64,000 bases of DNA from Globodera rostochiensis (lineage: Eukaryota; Nematoda; Chromadorea; Rhabditida; Heteroderidae), in the NCBI GenBank assembly GCA_018350325.1, contig JAEVLN010000025.1, positions 310,001 through 374,000 on the forward strand. Reading direction: 5' to 3'. This document shows, piece by piece, positions 12,141-22,896 of the stretch. The notes below the pieces were generated by a model. The model saw only the letters and a program-made list of their open reading frames with translations, was not told where the DNA came from and searched no databases. Positions within the stretch are counted from its first letter, which is position 1. Every line of letters starts with the position of its first letter. The position numbers and the translations under genes were made by a program.

Positions 12141-12626
12141 CTGGAGTTTGATGTAACGCCGGCGTAAGTCACATCGCAGTTGAATGAACCTGTCAACTCG
12201 AATTTGTGACCTGAATATGATTTGCCATGGGACTTCCCTGTGCTGAGAGGGGGTTTGCCTATCTTTTCCCAAAGTTGTGTTTGGATTATGGTAATCCGTG
12301 ACCCGGTATCAATTGTGAGTGAAACCGGCCTGGCGTTAATCAAACAGTCCAATGTCAACCATGAATCCGTGTTGCCGTCCACACTAAGCACGGACATTGA
12401 ACCGCGCTTTTGAATGTTGTTGTCGCCTTTGGCGTAGTTGTTGACGACCCGGCCGTGTTTTTCGACGTGTTCCCGGCGATTCCATTTGGCACCTGGAGGG
12501 CGCTTGCTGCACTCGCTCATCCAGTGCATTTGGTTGCACCACCTGCAAGGAGATGGTGGAGTCGGCCGGTTGCCTTGGTGTGTGCGCGACTGAGTGTTGT
12601 TGGAGCGCGTTGGGCTGCGGCTGTTG
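11969..12626 (-). pseudogene. gypsy gag C-terminus and protease
   Basis: A single zinc knuckle CRWCNQMHWMSEC (C-x2-C-x3-H-x4-C) is followed by the protease active site LTIDTGSRITII, typical of retropepsins. The upstream capsid part of gag is absent because the element is truncated at about 12626. The frame runs out of register with the RT frame near 12140, where homologous protease-to-RT linker sequence continues in another frame: a frameshift. Confidence 0.7.
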
Positions 12627-13010
12627 TAAGCTTTCGAATGATAATGAAAATGTTTGATTTGGTTAGATTTGGAAGAAGTTATAATGAAAAACTTTTGAAA
12701 GAGAACGAATCGGACCACAAAAACCATTCTTTTGCCAAAAAAAAAACAATTTTTTATCTTTTTAATAAGACTTTTGGAGATATAAGAAAACTCAGATTAA
12801 TTAATTAATTATTGGGGCAATTTTGTTTTTAATATTCACTATATTACTCACGTTTAACCAAGGCGCACGCCAATAATTCACAACCCACTACCACAACTAA
12901 AGGAGCACAGAAGAAAGAGCAGCAGCACTTCCAATGACGGCAGTCTGGGCATATCTGAAATGTTTAAGAAAGCATAACTAAAGCCAGGGTTCAGATGTAT
13001 GAATGCCTAA
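12625..13010 (-). pseudogene. Duplicate of the 55946-56380 segment with a dead exon of gene I
   Basis: The sequence TTGTAAGCTTTCGAATGATA and what follows repeats almost unchanged at 55946 onward, in the same orientation. In the paralogue this holds the exon at 56215-56324 of gene I. Here the matching minus-strand exon (about 12853-12960) reads QTAVIGSAAALSSVLL and then has in-frame TAG codons, with the GTGAGT donor still present. So it is a non-functional copy, joined to the broken edge of the gypsy element. Confidence 0.7.
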
Positions 13011-13307
13011 AATATGGATTTATTATGAAAAATCTCAAAAAATCTCTTAATTGTAAAATTTTTCAAAATGAATGCAACTTCCGGGCTTCTCTTATGATCC
13101 CATATTCTGCAAAAAAAAAACCTGAAAATCCGCTCTTTAGTGATAAGATGGGGTAGAGCTGGCTACCGGTCCGAAGCCCACTCTAAGTGCCGATTCAGTC
13201 CCAGATTAAGCCTAGCTCAAAAGCCTAATGCACCCTGGCTTGGGGTTTGCCAGGCTGGTGCCTCACTTTTGCAAGGATTCTACGCCCCCGAATACCCCTA
13301 AAATCAA

Positions 13308-13437
13308 CTCCGTCCCGCCAACTCCGTCCCGCCAACTCCGCCCCAGCCAACTCCGTCCCGCCAACTCCGTCCCGCCAACTCCGTCCCGAGCCAACTCCGT
13401 CCCGTCCCAACTCCGTCCCAGCCAACTCCGTCCCAGT
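13308..13437 (+). repeat. Minisatellite, CAACTCCGTCCCG units
   Basis: About ten copies of a 13-15 base unit built on CAACTCCGTCCCGCC / CAACTCCGTCCCAG. Flanking DNA at 13160-13230 and 13600-13700 has AGGCTTAGGCCTAAGCC-like palindromic words. No coding meaning inferred. Confidence 0.85.
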
Positions 13438-13804
13438 TACAAAAAAGTAACTCCTCAGAAAAACAAAAATTTTCACAAAGATTTTTTCAAAGTTAAACAA
13501 ATGAAGTAATGTAAACAAAATAAATAAATTCAAGTGTTCATTCGGTAATTGCCCGAAATTCCGCTAAGCCTTCAATAATCAAATGGGGATTGATCTGGTT
13601 TATTTGTAAGCCGCTCTAGCTTGGGGTTAGTTAGGCTTAGGCGTAAGCCACCCTAGGTTGGGGTTCGTTAGGCTTAGGCCTAAGCCAATCCGGCTTTGGA
13701 GTTACTTAGAAGTCGTTTTTTCCGTAATTTTCAAAAATTTCAACCCATTCAAAACCGTTTTAAATTCTCATTTTTAATTTTATTGACGAATTCGTAGTCA
13801 GTGC

Positions 13805-13996
13805 TAGGGTTCGGATAATCGGGTTGGGGCCGGGCGGGCTTTTTTCCGGGCAACCCGAAAGTGGCCGGGCGGGCTTTTCCGGGCGAATATTTTTGGGGTT
13901 TTCATCCGGGCGGGCTTTGCCGGGCGGGCTTTTTTTGATTTTTTGTCCGGGCGGGCTTTGCCGGGCGAATATTTTTGGGTTTTTCCTCCGGGCGGG
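13805..13996. repeat. GGGCGGGCTTTTCCGGGC array with TAGGGTTCGGAT terminus
   Basis: Starts TAGGGTTCGGATAATCGGG, then repeats of CGGGCGGGCTTT and CCGGGCGAATATTTTT. The same array recurs at about 22078-22240 and, inverted, at 32665-32823, where it ends GATTATCCGAACCCTA, the complement of this terminus. It looks like an end fragment of the TAGGGTT element family. Confidence 0.65.
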
Positions 13997-14150
13997 CTTT
14001 TTTATTAAATAACTTTTCTACAAATTCTCCCATTGTTTAGCAAATAAGCTAGCATTTATTTGAATAATGCTAGTATTCAAATAATCCGCCGACACACATA
14101 AATAATTTTTAAAAAAAAGAAGATAAATTTTCGCTTTTTTTCTCTGCCAG

Positions 14151-14442
14151 CTTTCCAATATGGACCATTGCCATCGGTGCGGTTATGTGCTTCGTTGGAT
14201 CGTGTTTGATCATGCGTTTGTTTAATCACCTCGGCTGGGACCTTAAGCGGCCGAAACTGATCAAATTGCATTATCGATACTTTCGCAGTGTCTCCGTTTT
14301 TTACTTTAGCATTTTGGTGCTTTTGTACCTTTTCCACGTGACCACCTTTTTTGTACCGTTTATCGCTGTATTCTTCGCTTATTTATACCTGTGTGTCTTT
14401 TGTCTTTTTTCTGGGGAATCCATTGAGGAAGAATATAAATAG
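14151..14442 (+). CDS. Small multi-pass membrane protein, terminal exon
   Basis: After the acceptor TTCTCTGCCAG an open frame runs to TAG 14440-14442 (96 codons). It begins FPIWTIAIGAVMCFVGSCLI, followed by a basic loop (LKRPKLIKLHYRYFRS), then two hydrophobic stretches VSVFYFSILVLLYLF and TTFFVPFIAVFFAYLYLCVF, and an acidic end ESIEEEYK. Three membrane helices are likely. I do not recognise the family, and no upstream exon was identified; the DNA before it is repeats. It could be the last exon of a split or truncated gene. Confidence 0.45.
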
Positions 14443-15060
14443 GGATGCATCTTTTTTATTTGTCACAAATTTTGTAAGCAAAATATTCGTTGCCGAATTG
14501 TATTCTTTTTTAATCTAACCTATTTACTATATTATATCTGTCATATTCAGCTTCTGATCAAAAGTGTTGAAGTCAATTTGTAAGGACAAAACATTTTCAG
14601 CCAAAAAAGTGCTGTTTTCGGAGCTTTTTTCCGTCATTTTTTTGAACTTTGACCCTAACCGTACAAGCTACAACTTAATTATAGCTTCATCTTATCGAAA
14701 CTTTCACTTGGTATACTGTTGTGATGTTCGACCAAATAAAAGTTATCAGTCATACGGCCGTCATATTTTCTCCCATTTATTTTTTAAATGTGTTTTTTGC
14801 TTTTACTATTCTATTATTAAATGAGATGGCTTTTGATATGAACTTTTGATGCCTAAATATTCTTAAAATACCCGTAACTAGAGCCCGGCGGATCGAAAAA
14901 AATTATAAAAAGTCAAGTATTTGAGATTTTGAAATTTCCTTGCATTACATGGGTAAAAACTGTAAAAATCCGTTAAAAATAAAATACATATTCCCGTAAT
15001 AATTTTGTATACAATTTTTATTTGATTTCCAAAATTTATTTATTTTTATTCTTTGCAATT
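14443..15060. other. AT-rich stretch without a supported gene
   Basis: An 86-codon frame at 14564-14824 has no family resemblance and no clear splice context, so it is not called. Nothing else is seen. Confidence 0.4.
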
Positions 15061-15535
15061 TGTCGTATGGACAAACCGGCATTAGTTTTGGCATTGGATG
15101 TGGGCAAAACTATGAAACGCATTCATTGCCTTTTTTGAAAATCAACCGAATTTTAATGAGGAGAAGCATTTGGTCAGACGCAGTTAGCAAAAATTAACTT
15201 TATTAAGTTTTGGATGCACGCAAAAACATTAGGAACTAGGATTGAAGTGATTTTAATAATAAAAACAATTTTATTATTAAAATTTATCGGCGCCAAAATG
15301 TCCAAATTACCAGCGGCGCCGAACTGGTCGCGCCGAACTGGCCGGCGCCAAAACGGGACGGCGCCGAAAAAACCGCGCCGAACCGGCCGCGCCGAGCCGA
15401 ACCGGCTTCGCCGAACTGACCGGACCCGGGAAAAAAAGGTGTTTAATTCGAAAAAAACGATATATATTTATGCATGAATCGATGCCCAGCGTTGAATTGG
15501 CGGCCAACCAAACGGTGCTTGTATTTAAATCAAAA
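15061..15535 (+). pseudogene. Fragment related to the UPF3-like segment at 49513-49967
   Basis: The first exon matches the later copy (LALDVGKTMKRI) but then stops. The 3' part GATGCCCAGCGTTGAATTGG and the shared tail are also present. The middle exon is missing and replaced by the GC-rich array at 15296-15425. A broken duplicate. Confidence 0.5.
15296..15425. repeat. GGCGCCGAAC array
   Basis: About nine irregular copies of CGGCGCCGAACTGG-like words. The complement of its start (AATTACCAGCGGCGCCGAAC) is found at about 39064-39085, so the two loci are inverted relatives. Confidence 0.7.
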
Positions 15536-15920
15536 TTTTTTTATTGGAGCGGTAGGCATTTTAAGAAAAAGCATAAGTAGGCTAACGCTTAGATTAATTT
15601 GCAAAAGGATTTGCAATCCGTTAATCAGAATCACAGTTTCCTAGAATCAGCTTAGGTTTTCAGTTTTAAAAAAGAGAAAAAATCATTTGGTAATAAATTT
15701 AAGATTTCCATTTATTCATTTTCATTTAATTTCCTAGGAATTTGAAGCTTTTCTAAGGACAATGTTAAAAAACTGGATTTGAACTAATTTTTTTAAATCA
15801 AAATTTCGGACCAACAAAAGCTTTACAATGTGTGGGAAAGCAAGACTTTCAATATTTAATCCATTTCTAAGTTTGAATTTCCATCCTTTAAATTCTGTTC
15901 GCGGCTCATTCACTTTTTGC

Positions 15921-16372
15921 TCACTCGGCACTTTCGCTTGCGTTGCCTTCGTTTGAGTCGTCTGATAATTAAAATGAAAAAAATATTTTTTATTTAAAGA
16001 GACAGTAAAAAGACTTTTTGTCTTGCCGTTCACCGATGTCCCAGTCGTGGAAGTAAATGGAGAGCAGATTCCACTGCCAACGCCAATTCAGCGCCTCCTG
16101 CTCCCACTCGGCCCATTTTTCTCCGTCGCGCTCAATTGAGCAACGGACCAAAAGCCATCCGTTTCCTTTAATGTGCCGACACACTAATGGCTCCCCCATC
16201 AAATTGGTTTTCAGCTCAAATGGCGCATTGATAACAAAAGGCCAACAATCACGAAGATTGATGATGAAATTGACCGGTTCAAACGAATTGACAAATGCCT
16301 AAAAGGGAAAAATTAATTACCGATAAGCAAAAAGTCGCAATGAAAGAGATGACCGACCATTTTGAGTCCGTC
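15921..16372 (-). pseudogene. F-box-like family copy A, 3' half only
   Basis: Exon 4 (16034-16298) and exon 5 (15921-15961) are nearly identical to those of copy F at 50311-52319, and the flanking intron and downstream DNA match too. Exon 4 shows [20 protein letters not shown], the hallmark region of the family. Upstream, homology stops in the remains of exon 3 (GADHFESVQM-like, about 16350-16372), so the N-terminal F-box-like part is lost. A direct segmental duplicate that was truncated. Confidence 0.75.
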
Positions 16373-16450
16373 CAAATGTGCTAATCTGTGCTATAAGAGA
16401 AATTTTATTTTAAGTCATAGAATAAATTTTCTCGCCCAAATTTAACGAAA

Positions 16451-16614
16451 TTAATTTGAATAATGCCATGATAGTCTCAAGCCGCGTTCCTTCAGCGTCA
16501 CAGTGCAACAAGTGCGCGAGTTGCAATGGCATTTGGTCTTGGCATCCTTGCAGTAGCAAATGCCGTCCAACTGCAGCTGCTTCTTGCACTTGTCGCAGAG
16601 TAATTCAGCTGCAC
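16451..16614 (-). CDS. Cys-rich exon related to gene G
   Basis: After the acceptor ATTGTGCAG (minus strand) the frame reads LLCDKCKKQLQLDGICYC, then KTKCHCNSRTCC, and ends SWHYSN with stop at 16451-16453. Spacing C-x2-C...C-Y-C...K-C-H-C matches the Cys block in gene G (LCYC...RCHC). It may be a second zinc-binding block from a duplicated 3' end of G, or a terminal exon of another gene. Function unknown. Confidence 0.45.
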
Positions 16615-16968
16615 AATATTTATTTTATTTTTATTTACAAATTTCAGCAAAATTACGTTTTCATCTTTGCCAGCAACGAAGAAATTGTTGCCAAATGGAG
16701 CCATAAAGCAATCCAATCTTTCTGTTTCTATTTTAAGAAAAACGACCAAAAAATATACGAAGCCAACGGCTTATTGCTGTTTTATGCATTTATGTGAAAA
16801 CTTTATCCCTGGTTAGTTCAAAATTTAAATGCTAAAATATAATTTCCATAAAATCCCGTTAGAAAATAGAAATAAGACCAAACATTTTTTGTTTGTCAAA
16901 TTAAATTGAATCCCATCAACAATTAAGGCGCCGCCGTTCCCTTTTGATGTGTGTCGCCGGCCATAAGA

Positions 16969-17798
16969 TCAGCGGCCGCTTGTCAAGGCCTTGATCTTGC
17001 GATTGTTGCATTTGCTAAAAAGAAAATAAATTGAAATTAAATTTACGGCATATTTAAACCCTAAAGAAATGACTGGAGTGACCTAACGAGAATTTTAAAA
17101 AGAATTTCACCGGCTGATATCATTAGAGATCACTGAAATAACTCAAAATACCTCGACCGACGAGAATCTTTCCCCCCGAAATGGTCGGCCGGGAAGCTTT
17201 TATCAAAAAAAACGGACAAAAAATATCCCCAATAAATAAATTTTTGTTTTACTTGGTGCAATGGCATCTTCCAGCGGAACTCGGGCAGTAGCAGAGTTCG
17301 TCGATGTGCCCGATTTGCTTACCGCAACAACGACAAATCTTTTTCTCCCTGTATTAATTAGGCAGCTTTTAACACAAACTTTTTAGCTAGTTTGAATTAG
17401 CATGAATTCGATCATTAAATTTTCGAAGACTTTCTAACACAATTTTTAAAACTTTTGACCCAAAGTTTATATATACTAAACGCATAAACTTACGCAACAC
17501 ATTGTTTGAATGCGCGCGTAATGTGGTCCAAACCCAGATCGCTGAGCATCTCCCCGATGTGTTCAATGGCTTTCACTCTCTTAAAAACCATTTATGAATA
17601 ATTTATTAACTTAGAAGCATGGCAAACATTCATTCTTCCACAGTTCACCTGGTATTTCAAGCAGTTATTTAGTTGGTCAAGCAGTTCTGGACACCCGTTT
17701 TTGGCCAACACGTATGAGATGGGCGGGAACAGAATGTCCTGCGAAGACGGCAACGCACGTGCCGACGACGACGAGCTTAAGAAACCCCTACCGCCATG
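16969..17798 (-). CDS. Cys-rich multi-exon protein, 5' end unresolved (gene G)
   Basis: Predicted exons 17649-about 17798, 17494-17579, 17253-17348 and 16969-17014 (stop TGA 16969-16971). Phases agree at every junction. The first exon has a Ser run and ILFPPISYVLAKNGCPELLD; the second reads AIEHIGEMLSDLGLDHITRAF, helical; the third carries KKICRCCGKQIGHI and DELCYCPSSAGRCHC, a C-x-C-C...C-Y-C...C-H-C block likely to bind zinc; the last is short and basic (NKCNNRKIKALTSGR). Exon 1 is entered through an acceptor (GATTAG before CATGGCGG), so at least one upstream exon is missing. I do not recognise the family. It lies tail-to-tail with nothing obvious and directly downstream of F-box copy B. Confidence 0.55.
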
Positions 17799-18322
17799 CT
17801 AATCAAATTGTCATTTTATTAATTTTAGTTTTGCTATAAATGAGATTTTTTATGGCGATTTGGTGAAAACCTAATAATAACACCCAATCGAGATGAATAT
17901 GTAGACCTGGGGCTTCTAAATTTCCCATTTTGCGGTAGTATTTATATTGGGTAGGGCATGGACTGGTTAATGGAAGATGTACCCAAAACCCAACGTTATT
18001 TATAAAGCGTTTGCTGCTGCAAATTATTGCCGCAATTTGCAATGGAATAAATGCAAATGATGAAAGAGAGCACAAAAGTTTGCGGCTTAAATAAAGCCCA
18101 GCCCCTCGGGGGACAAAGATATTTGTTGGAAGAAACAACGGGCAAATCCAAGGTTGGGGGGATTGCAAAAGTTGGTTGGTCGTCGCCTCTTTGTCCATAA
18201 GAATTTTGAAAAATGGTATTATGGCGGAAACAAATGTTTTGTACTTAAAAATCTTGCGCCCGTTTCCTTTTAAAAAATTTGATTTGCTCTATTAAATTTC
18301 AAATTTCAACACCTCCCCTTAC

Positions 18323-19634
18323 CCGTCCCCGATGTCACTGTCTTGGAAGTTAATTGAGATGCAATTCCGCTCAGGGTACTGTGCCCACAAAATTGCCTCC
18401 TCCTCCCATTTGGCCCATTTGTCCTCTTCTCGCCCAATCGGACAACGCACCAACAGTCACAAGCCTTGGTTGGAGCGTCGCAATGTCAATTGCTCTCCCG
18501 TCAAATTGTTCGTCAGCTCAAATGGCTCAAAGCCAGCAACAGAAATCAGCAGACTGATAAATGATTCATTGCTATAAAACGGTAAAGGCAGAGAAATGAT
18601 GAAATTGGTCGGCTCCGAAGCATTGACAAAGGCCTAAAACGACGAAGGGAATAAAATTACACCAGGCATCATCACATCCGCGGATTATCCGGATAATGGA
18701 TGGATACGGATACAAAAGGCACGGATAATCCGGACACGGATTTAAAAAAAATTGTATCCATGATCATGCCTGAATTACATACAAATTGATTATAAAAATG
18801 AAATGACCATTTTGAGTGCTTCCATTCCTCCCGAATAACACCAACAATGAAGCATCTTCGGAAGGCCATCGCCCCGGGGGGTGAGCAACCATTTGGCCAC
18901 GGCTTGGCCGGAAGAAGCTTCGGCGTTGTCTTCGGCCGGAAATTCGGCGAAAATCTCCAAGGTATTAATCGATCGGAGCTTTGCGCAATTGCGAAGAATT
19001 GCCGGAAGGATTCGTCGCAAACGGTCGAATTGGTAGGGGAAGTATAAAAGAAAGCCGCAAATGTTGTCATTGACCAAAGGCCAAATTTTCTGCCGAATAA
19101 TTTCCCAACTGCGGCCTTGGTTTTCGAGGGTAGTAATACAAACAGTGGCCTCGGAAGAGTCGAAAAGTCGGCGGATGCGTTGAAGGAATTGAATGACGCT
19201 TTGATCGACATAACTGTTCAAAAATTTAAATTTCTTTAAGTTTTAAAAAATGAAAACGACCTGATTTCAATGTGTTTGAAGCCGATGGCTTTGCCTGGAG
19301 GCGGTTCCTGAGGAATTGGCAGCCATTCATCAGAGCGGGCGTTGACAATTTGTGCGCCATTTCCATCATCCGCGCGACAAATTCGCAGCAAACCCAACGA
19401 CCATTCCCTCGACTTGAAATGGACGTCCACCAAAACGTCCAATCGATCACTGATCAACGCCATTTTTAGTCCGAGCTCAAAAAGACAAAGAAAGGCGAAA
19501 ACTTCGTACCAAATGTCGGCACAAATTAAACTAAAATTTGGAATTAATGGCTTTTGATTTGACTCTTCTGGAAACAAACTCACATTTTCTCCATTTGCTG
19601 TTGTTGCTTTTCAGTCGCTTACGTTGTCCGACAT
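18323..19634 (-). pseudogene. F-box-like family copy B, broken
   Basis: Exons 19584-19634, 19261-19530, 18808-19213 and 18323-18633 follow the family layout: ICADIWYEVFAFLC (F-box-like helix), [12 protein letters not shown], then [38 protein letters not shown] (as its [11 protein letters not shown] core), [12 protein letters not shown], and [16 protein letters not shown]. Two defects: the first exon is one base longer than in the intact gene at 36893 and hits TGA after seven codons, and exon 4 has TGA (18457-18459) where relatives have Trp before LLVRCP. No exon 5 found. Intron 3 holds a GGATAATCCGGATA word array (about 18680-18760). Confidence 0.75.
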
Positions 19635-21373
19635 TTTTAAAATATTTTTTAGCGTTCCTGTAAAGCAATACTAAACCCAATAGTTATTTTTGCTGGACCC
19701 CCGACTCGCTACTTTTGTCCCGACTCGCTACTATCATTCAGAAACAAGCGAGTTGGGATCCGGCAAAATGATCCGTCGCAAATTTGTTTTGTGATGTGTC
19801 GGGGAATTAATGATATTTGGGCAATTGGAGAACTTTTATAGACGGGAGGCGGATTTGATGTGTGTGGCGTTAAGCTCAGCCACCGTGTACACAAATAAGC
19901 AGCTCCTTTGAGTATAACAGATACAGCGGCTCCCATTTTTGTTGATTTATTGATGAATGGTGTCTTTGAATTTGCTTTAATGTCAAAATTTTGAACATTT
20001 TTCACCCCAAGAAATTGGAACTGTTTCACAAAAAAGAGGAACTCATTATAATGGCATGCCCACGCATTGGCGCTCTATTAAAATCTTTTCAAACGGAAAT
20101 TCAGCATTTTGTGCGGATGTCGACGGCTGAAATTGGAATAAGAAATCAAAGTGAACTGATAGAGGATGGCCACTTCTCCAGCTTTTTATACATAATCTCA
20201 TCTTCGTGTTTACAGATGTGGGGCAGTGACAACACCAAACACCCCCCCCCCCCCAGCAGAATCTTTCCAAACCAAAGAGCGCACATTTTTGCTCATAAAT
20301 GCTCCCCCCCCCCCCCTCTGGCAAAGTGATCCGATGATCTGCTGAGCAGTCGTCAACAACAACGCGATGTTTTGCACACAACGGGGTCGGAGCCTGAAAA
20401 ATGGACGAGTGCATAAACATCCCCGGAGGGTTTTATTATTTAGAGCCCCCGGGGCAAGCGACTGCTGCTGTTGGGGGGGGGGGAGAGTTGTTGGCCGGTC
20501 AATCGGCCGACCAACAAAAAATGATGAAAGCAGTGGGGGTGGGGGGGGGGGCGCCATGTTGAATGAAAACACTGCCGAAAGAGTGTTTACCCAAACAGTC
20601 CCAATTTGTAAAGGGTAAATGACGTGCTAATTTAGTAAATAATAAAATATTTTGAAACAATACGGTATCTTATAAAATAGAGTCTGGCTGAAGGACAACG
20701 GGTTGCGCAGTTGTTGAGGAGTGAGAATATTTTTATTTTATCAATAAAACTTAATCCAGGCCTGGATTCACCCCAGGTCGGGCTCTAAAGCTTACGAAAC
20801 AATGTTAAAAAATGTTTTACAAAGTTTGGTATTTGAAAACTTTCAGAAATAAATTTTGAAATCATTTAAAAAAATGTTTTTAAACAAATTTACCTGCCAA
20901 TGTTGAGTGATGGCCTTGGGACATCAACTATTGCTGGTAGTATTATTGTATGGGCGCATTGATGCCATCGCTGACAAAGCCTAAAATTATGAATTACTAG
21001 TTTTATAAGCAATTATTTAAATGAAAAATTAATGCCAATGTTGTTGTTGTTGTTGTCGCCGTTGGCGTTCACCGGGGTCGGCCGGCCTCCATTTGTGCAA
21101 ACCTTATCAAAATCTTTTAGTTTATCAACTAATCGCACATTCAAATCAAAATCATTTTATCAAAACGTGCCAAAAAGTGTCGGCAAATTGATCACTCAAT
21201 TTGGCGATTTTGCTATGGGCAAATTATGTCATTCTGTCGCGGTATCCTTTTATGTAAATTAAATTACTTTATAAATTTTCAATCGAAAGAAAAACTCGTA
21301 CTCTAATTAATGATTAAGGCGGTCAAAAACCTGGTGAAAATCCCGTGGTGACAACCAAAAAGCAAAGTGAATC
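19635..21373. other. Upstream region of copy B with a dispersed element
   Basis: Contains a minus-strand copy (about 20005-20560) of a repeat also present at 35782-36005, 40690-41130 and 46530-46970. Shared words include CTCTAAATAATAAAACCC, GACTGCTCAGCAGATCAT and ATGAGCAAAAATGTGCGCTC on its sense strand; poly-C/poly-G runs lie at 20244, 20306, 20477 and 20535. No reading frame is supported. Around 21032-21260 a GTT microsatellite and AT-rich DNA. Confidence 0.5.
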
Positions 21374-21759
21374 ATGGACGTCCACCAAAACGTCCAATCG
21401 ATCACTGATCAACGCCATTTTCAGTCCGACGTCAAAAGGGTCAAGAAAAGCAAAGACTTCGTACAAAACGTCGGCACAATAAAACTGAAATTTGGGTGAT
21501 TTATGGCCTCGGATGATTTGAGCATTAGAGTAAAGCTTCGACGAGGATCCCCGGACTCGTCCCCGCCCGGGGACGGGGATGAAAATGCACCCTTAAAGGT
21601 CTCGGGTTTTTAGTCTTTTTTTTTGCTACTGGTAAAGATGGCATTTTTGGTGCGAACTCATTAAAAAATTCTAATGATTTAAAAAATACATAATGACAAA
21701 TTTTAGAAATCCTTAATTAAGTACTTTTGCACAAAGTCCTCGCCCAGTGCCCGTATGGC
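21374..21759. repeat. Left arm of the inverted repeat around the BEL element
   Basis: Reverse complement of 33315-33708 apart from small differences (an 8-base gap near 21680). The arm carries part of exon 2 of an F-box-like gene, including the same one-base loss (GTCGGCACAATAAAAC) seen at 33598-33612. Confidence 0.85.
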
Positions 21760-21784
21760 CCGTATCGTAATTTTTGAGGCCCCA

Positions 21785-22245
21785 GATTCGGGAGGGGGGT
21801 CGGCGGTGCCGATAGGCGCCGTCGAGAAATTTTTGAATTTTTTACTCAATTTGTTAAGAGATTTTCATCCAAAATTTAAAAATATGGTACCTTTTTTTTG
21901 AAGTTTTTACGAATGCGAGGGCCCGGCGGTGCCGATAGGCGCCGTCGGGGAAATTTTTTTGATTTTTGATGACAATTTGTAAAGAAAATTGGTCCAAAAA
22001 TTACGAATTTTGCAAAGCAAAGGGGTTCCCTACTTGCAAAAATGACAAAAAATATTCGGAAAATATTCGGTTTTTTGGGGCCGGGCAGGCTTTGCCGGGT
22101 GGGCTTTTTTTGATTTTTTGTCCGGGCGGGCTTTGCCGGGCGAATACCGGGCTTTAACCCGGATCGAATATTTCCTAGTCGGGCGCCCGCCCGGCCGAAT
22201 GCCCGCCGTTGCCCGCCCGACCCGGGCGCCCGTCCGAACCCTTAT
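21785..22245. repeat. Hairpin repeats and GGGCGGGC array
   Basis: Two copies of CGGCGGTGCCGATAGGCGCC (21801 and about 21922), then a CCGGGCGGGCTTTGCCGGGC array (22078-22240) ending CGCCCGTCCGAACCC. No genes. Confidence 0.65.
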
Positions 22246-22560
22246 TTACACACCCTAATAATGACACAAAAATGGAATAAACCAAAATGCCACACAAACA
22301 TAAATTTGTGTGTTGGATTGAATTTTGATTGGCTGTTTTAAAATTTAAATCACTCCGACAGTTCACCCCGACGAATTGTAAAATTGAATTTAAAACTATG
22401 ACTAATCGATAGTGATGCTTGAAAACCACGGGTTTTTGGGATCTCGTCCGGTCTCGGGTTTCTACCTTCGGGAAACGAGACATTTTTACACACACCTAAA
22501 GATGCCATTTTCGGGATAATTCGTTTCCATAATTCTGAGCTTAAAAGAAGATTTGATATT

Positions 22561-22877
22561 TGTCGAGACTCTTTAGTTTTGATCTTAGAGTTTAGACCTT
22601 CCTGGGTAATCCGAACCCCAGGGAACCCGAATACTGAGATTGCTGTGTAAACCCGAACGAAGCGGAATATAGCGTTTTATTTCTCCCGTTTGAGAGGAGA
22701 AATGTCCCGATGAGCGGATCGATTTGATTTATCAGTTGAACGGAATGAAACAGTCAGAAGTGACTTTTTAGGCCGGTGAATGGTGTTTAAGTAGGCGCTT
22801 CCTTCCTCTCGAATTGACATTCCAAATTTCATCGATTTGCTTCTCCTCCTCCTCCGTTCTTTCCCCTTTGGTCTTTG
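22561..22877 (-). repeat. 3' LTR of the BEL element
   Basis: Starts TGTCGAGACTC on the + strand and ends GGTCTTTG, where identity with 32303-32619 stops. On the minus strand the LTR ends GTCTCGACA, with the usual CA, but its other end does not begin TG, so part of the true LTR may be missing from the partner copy. Confidence 0.85.
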
Positions 22878-22896
22878 CTCTCGTCGCCTCTGCCTT

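Larger units (their letters stand above)
9088..12626 (-). mobile_element. Decayed Ty3/gypsy retrotransposon
   Basis: On the minus strand the order is nucleocapsid zinc knuckle, aspartic protease, RT, RNase H, H2C2 zinc finger and DDE integrase, which is the Ty3/gypsy order. No LTR pair or target duplication was found. The gag start is missing: at about 12625 the sequence switches to a segment paralogous to 55946-56380. A G-run on the minus strand at about 9112-9126 lies where a polypurine tract could be. At least four frame breaks show it is inactive. GC content is clearly higher than in the surrounding AT-rich DNA. Confidence 0.85.

Noticed and set aside
14564..14824. 86-codon + frame
   Set aside because: AT-rich, no family resemblance, no splice or promoter context.
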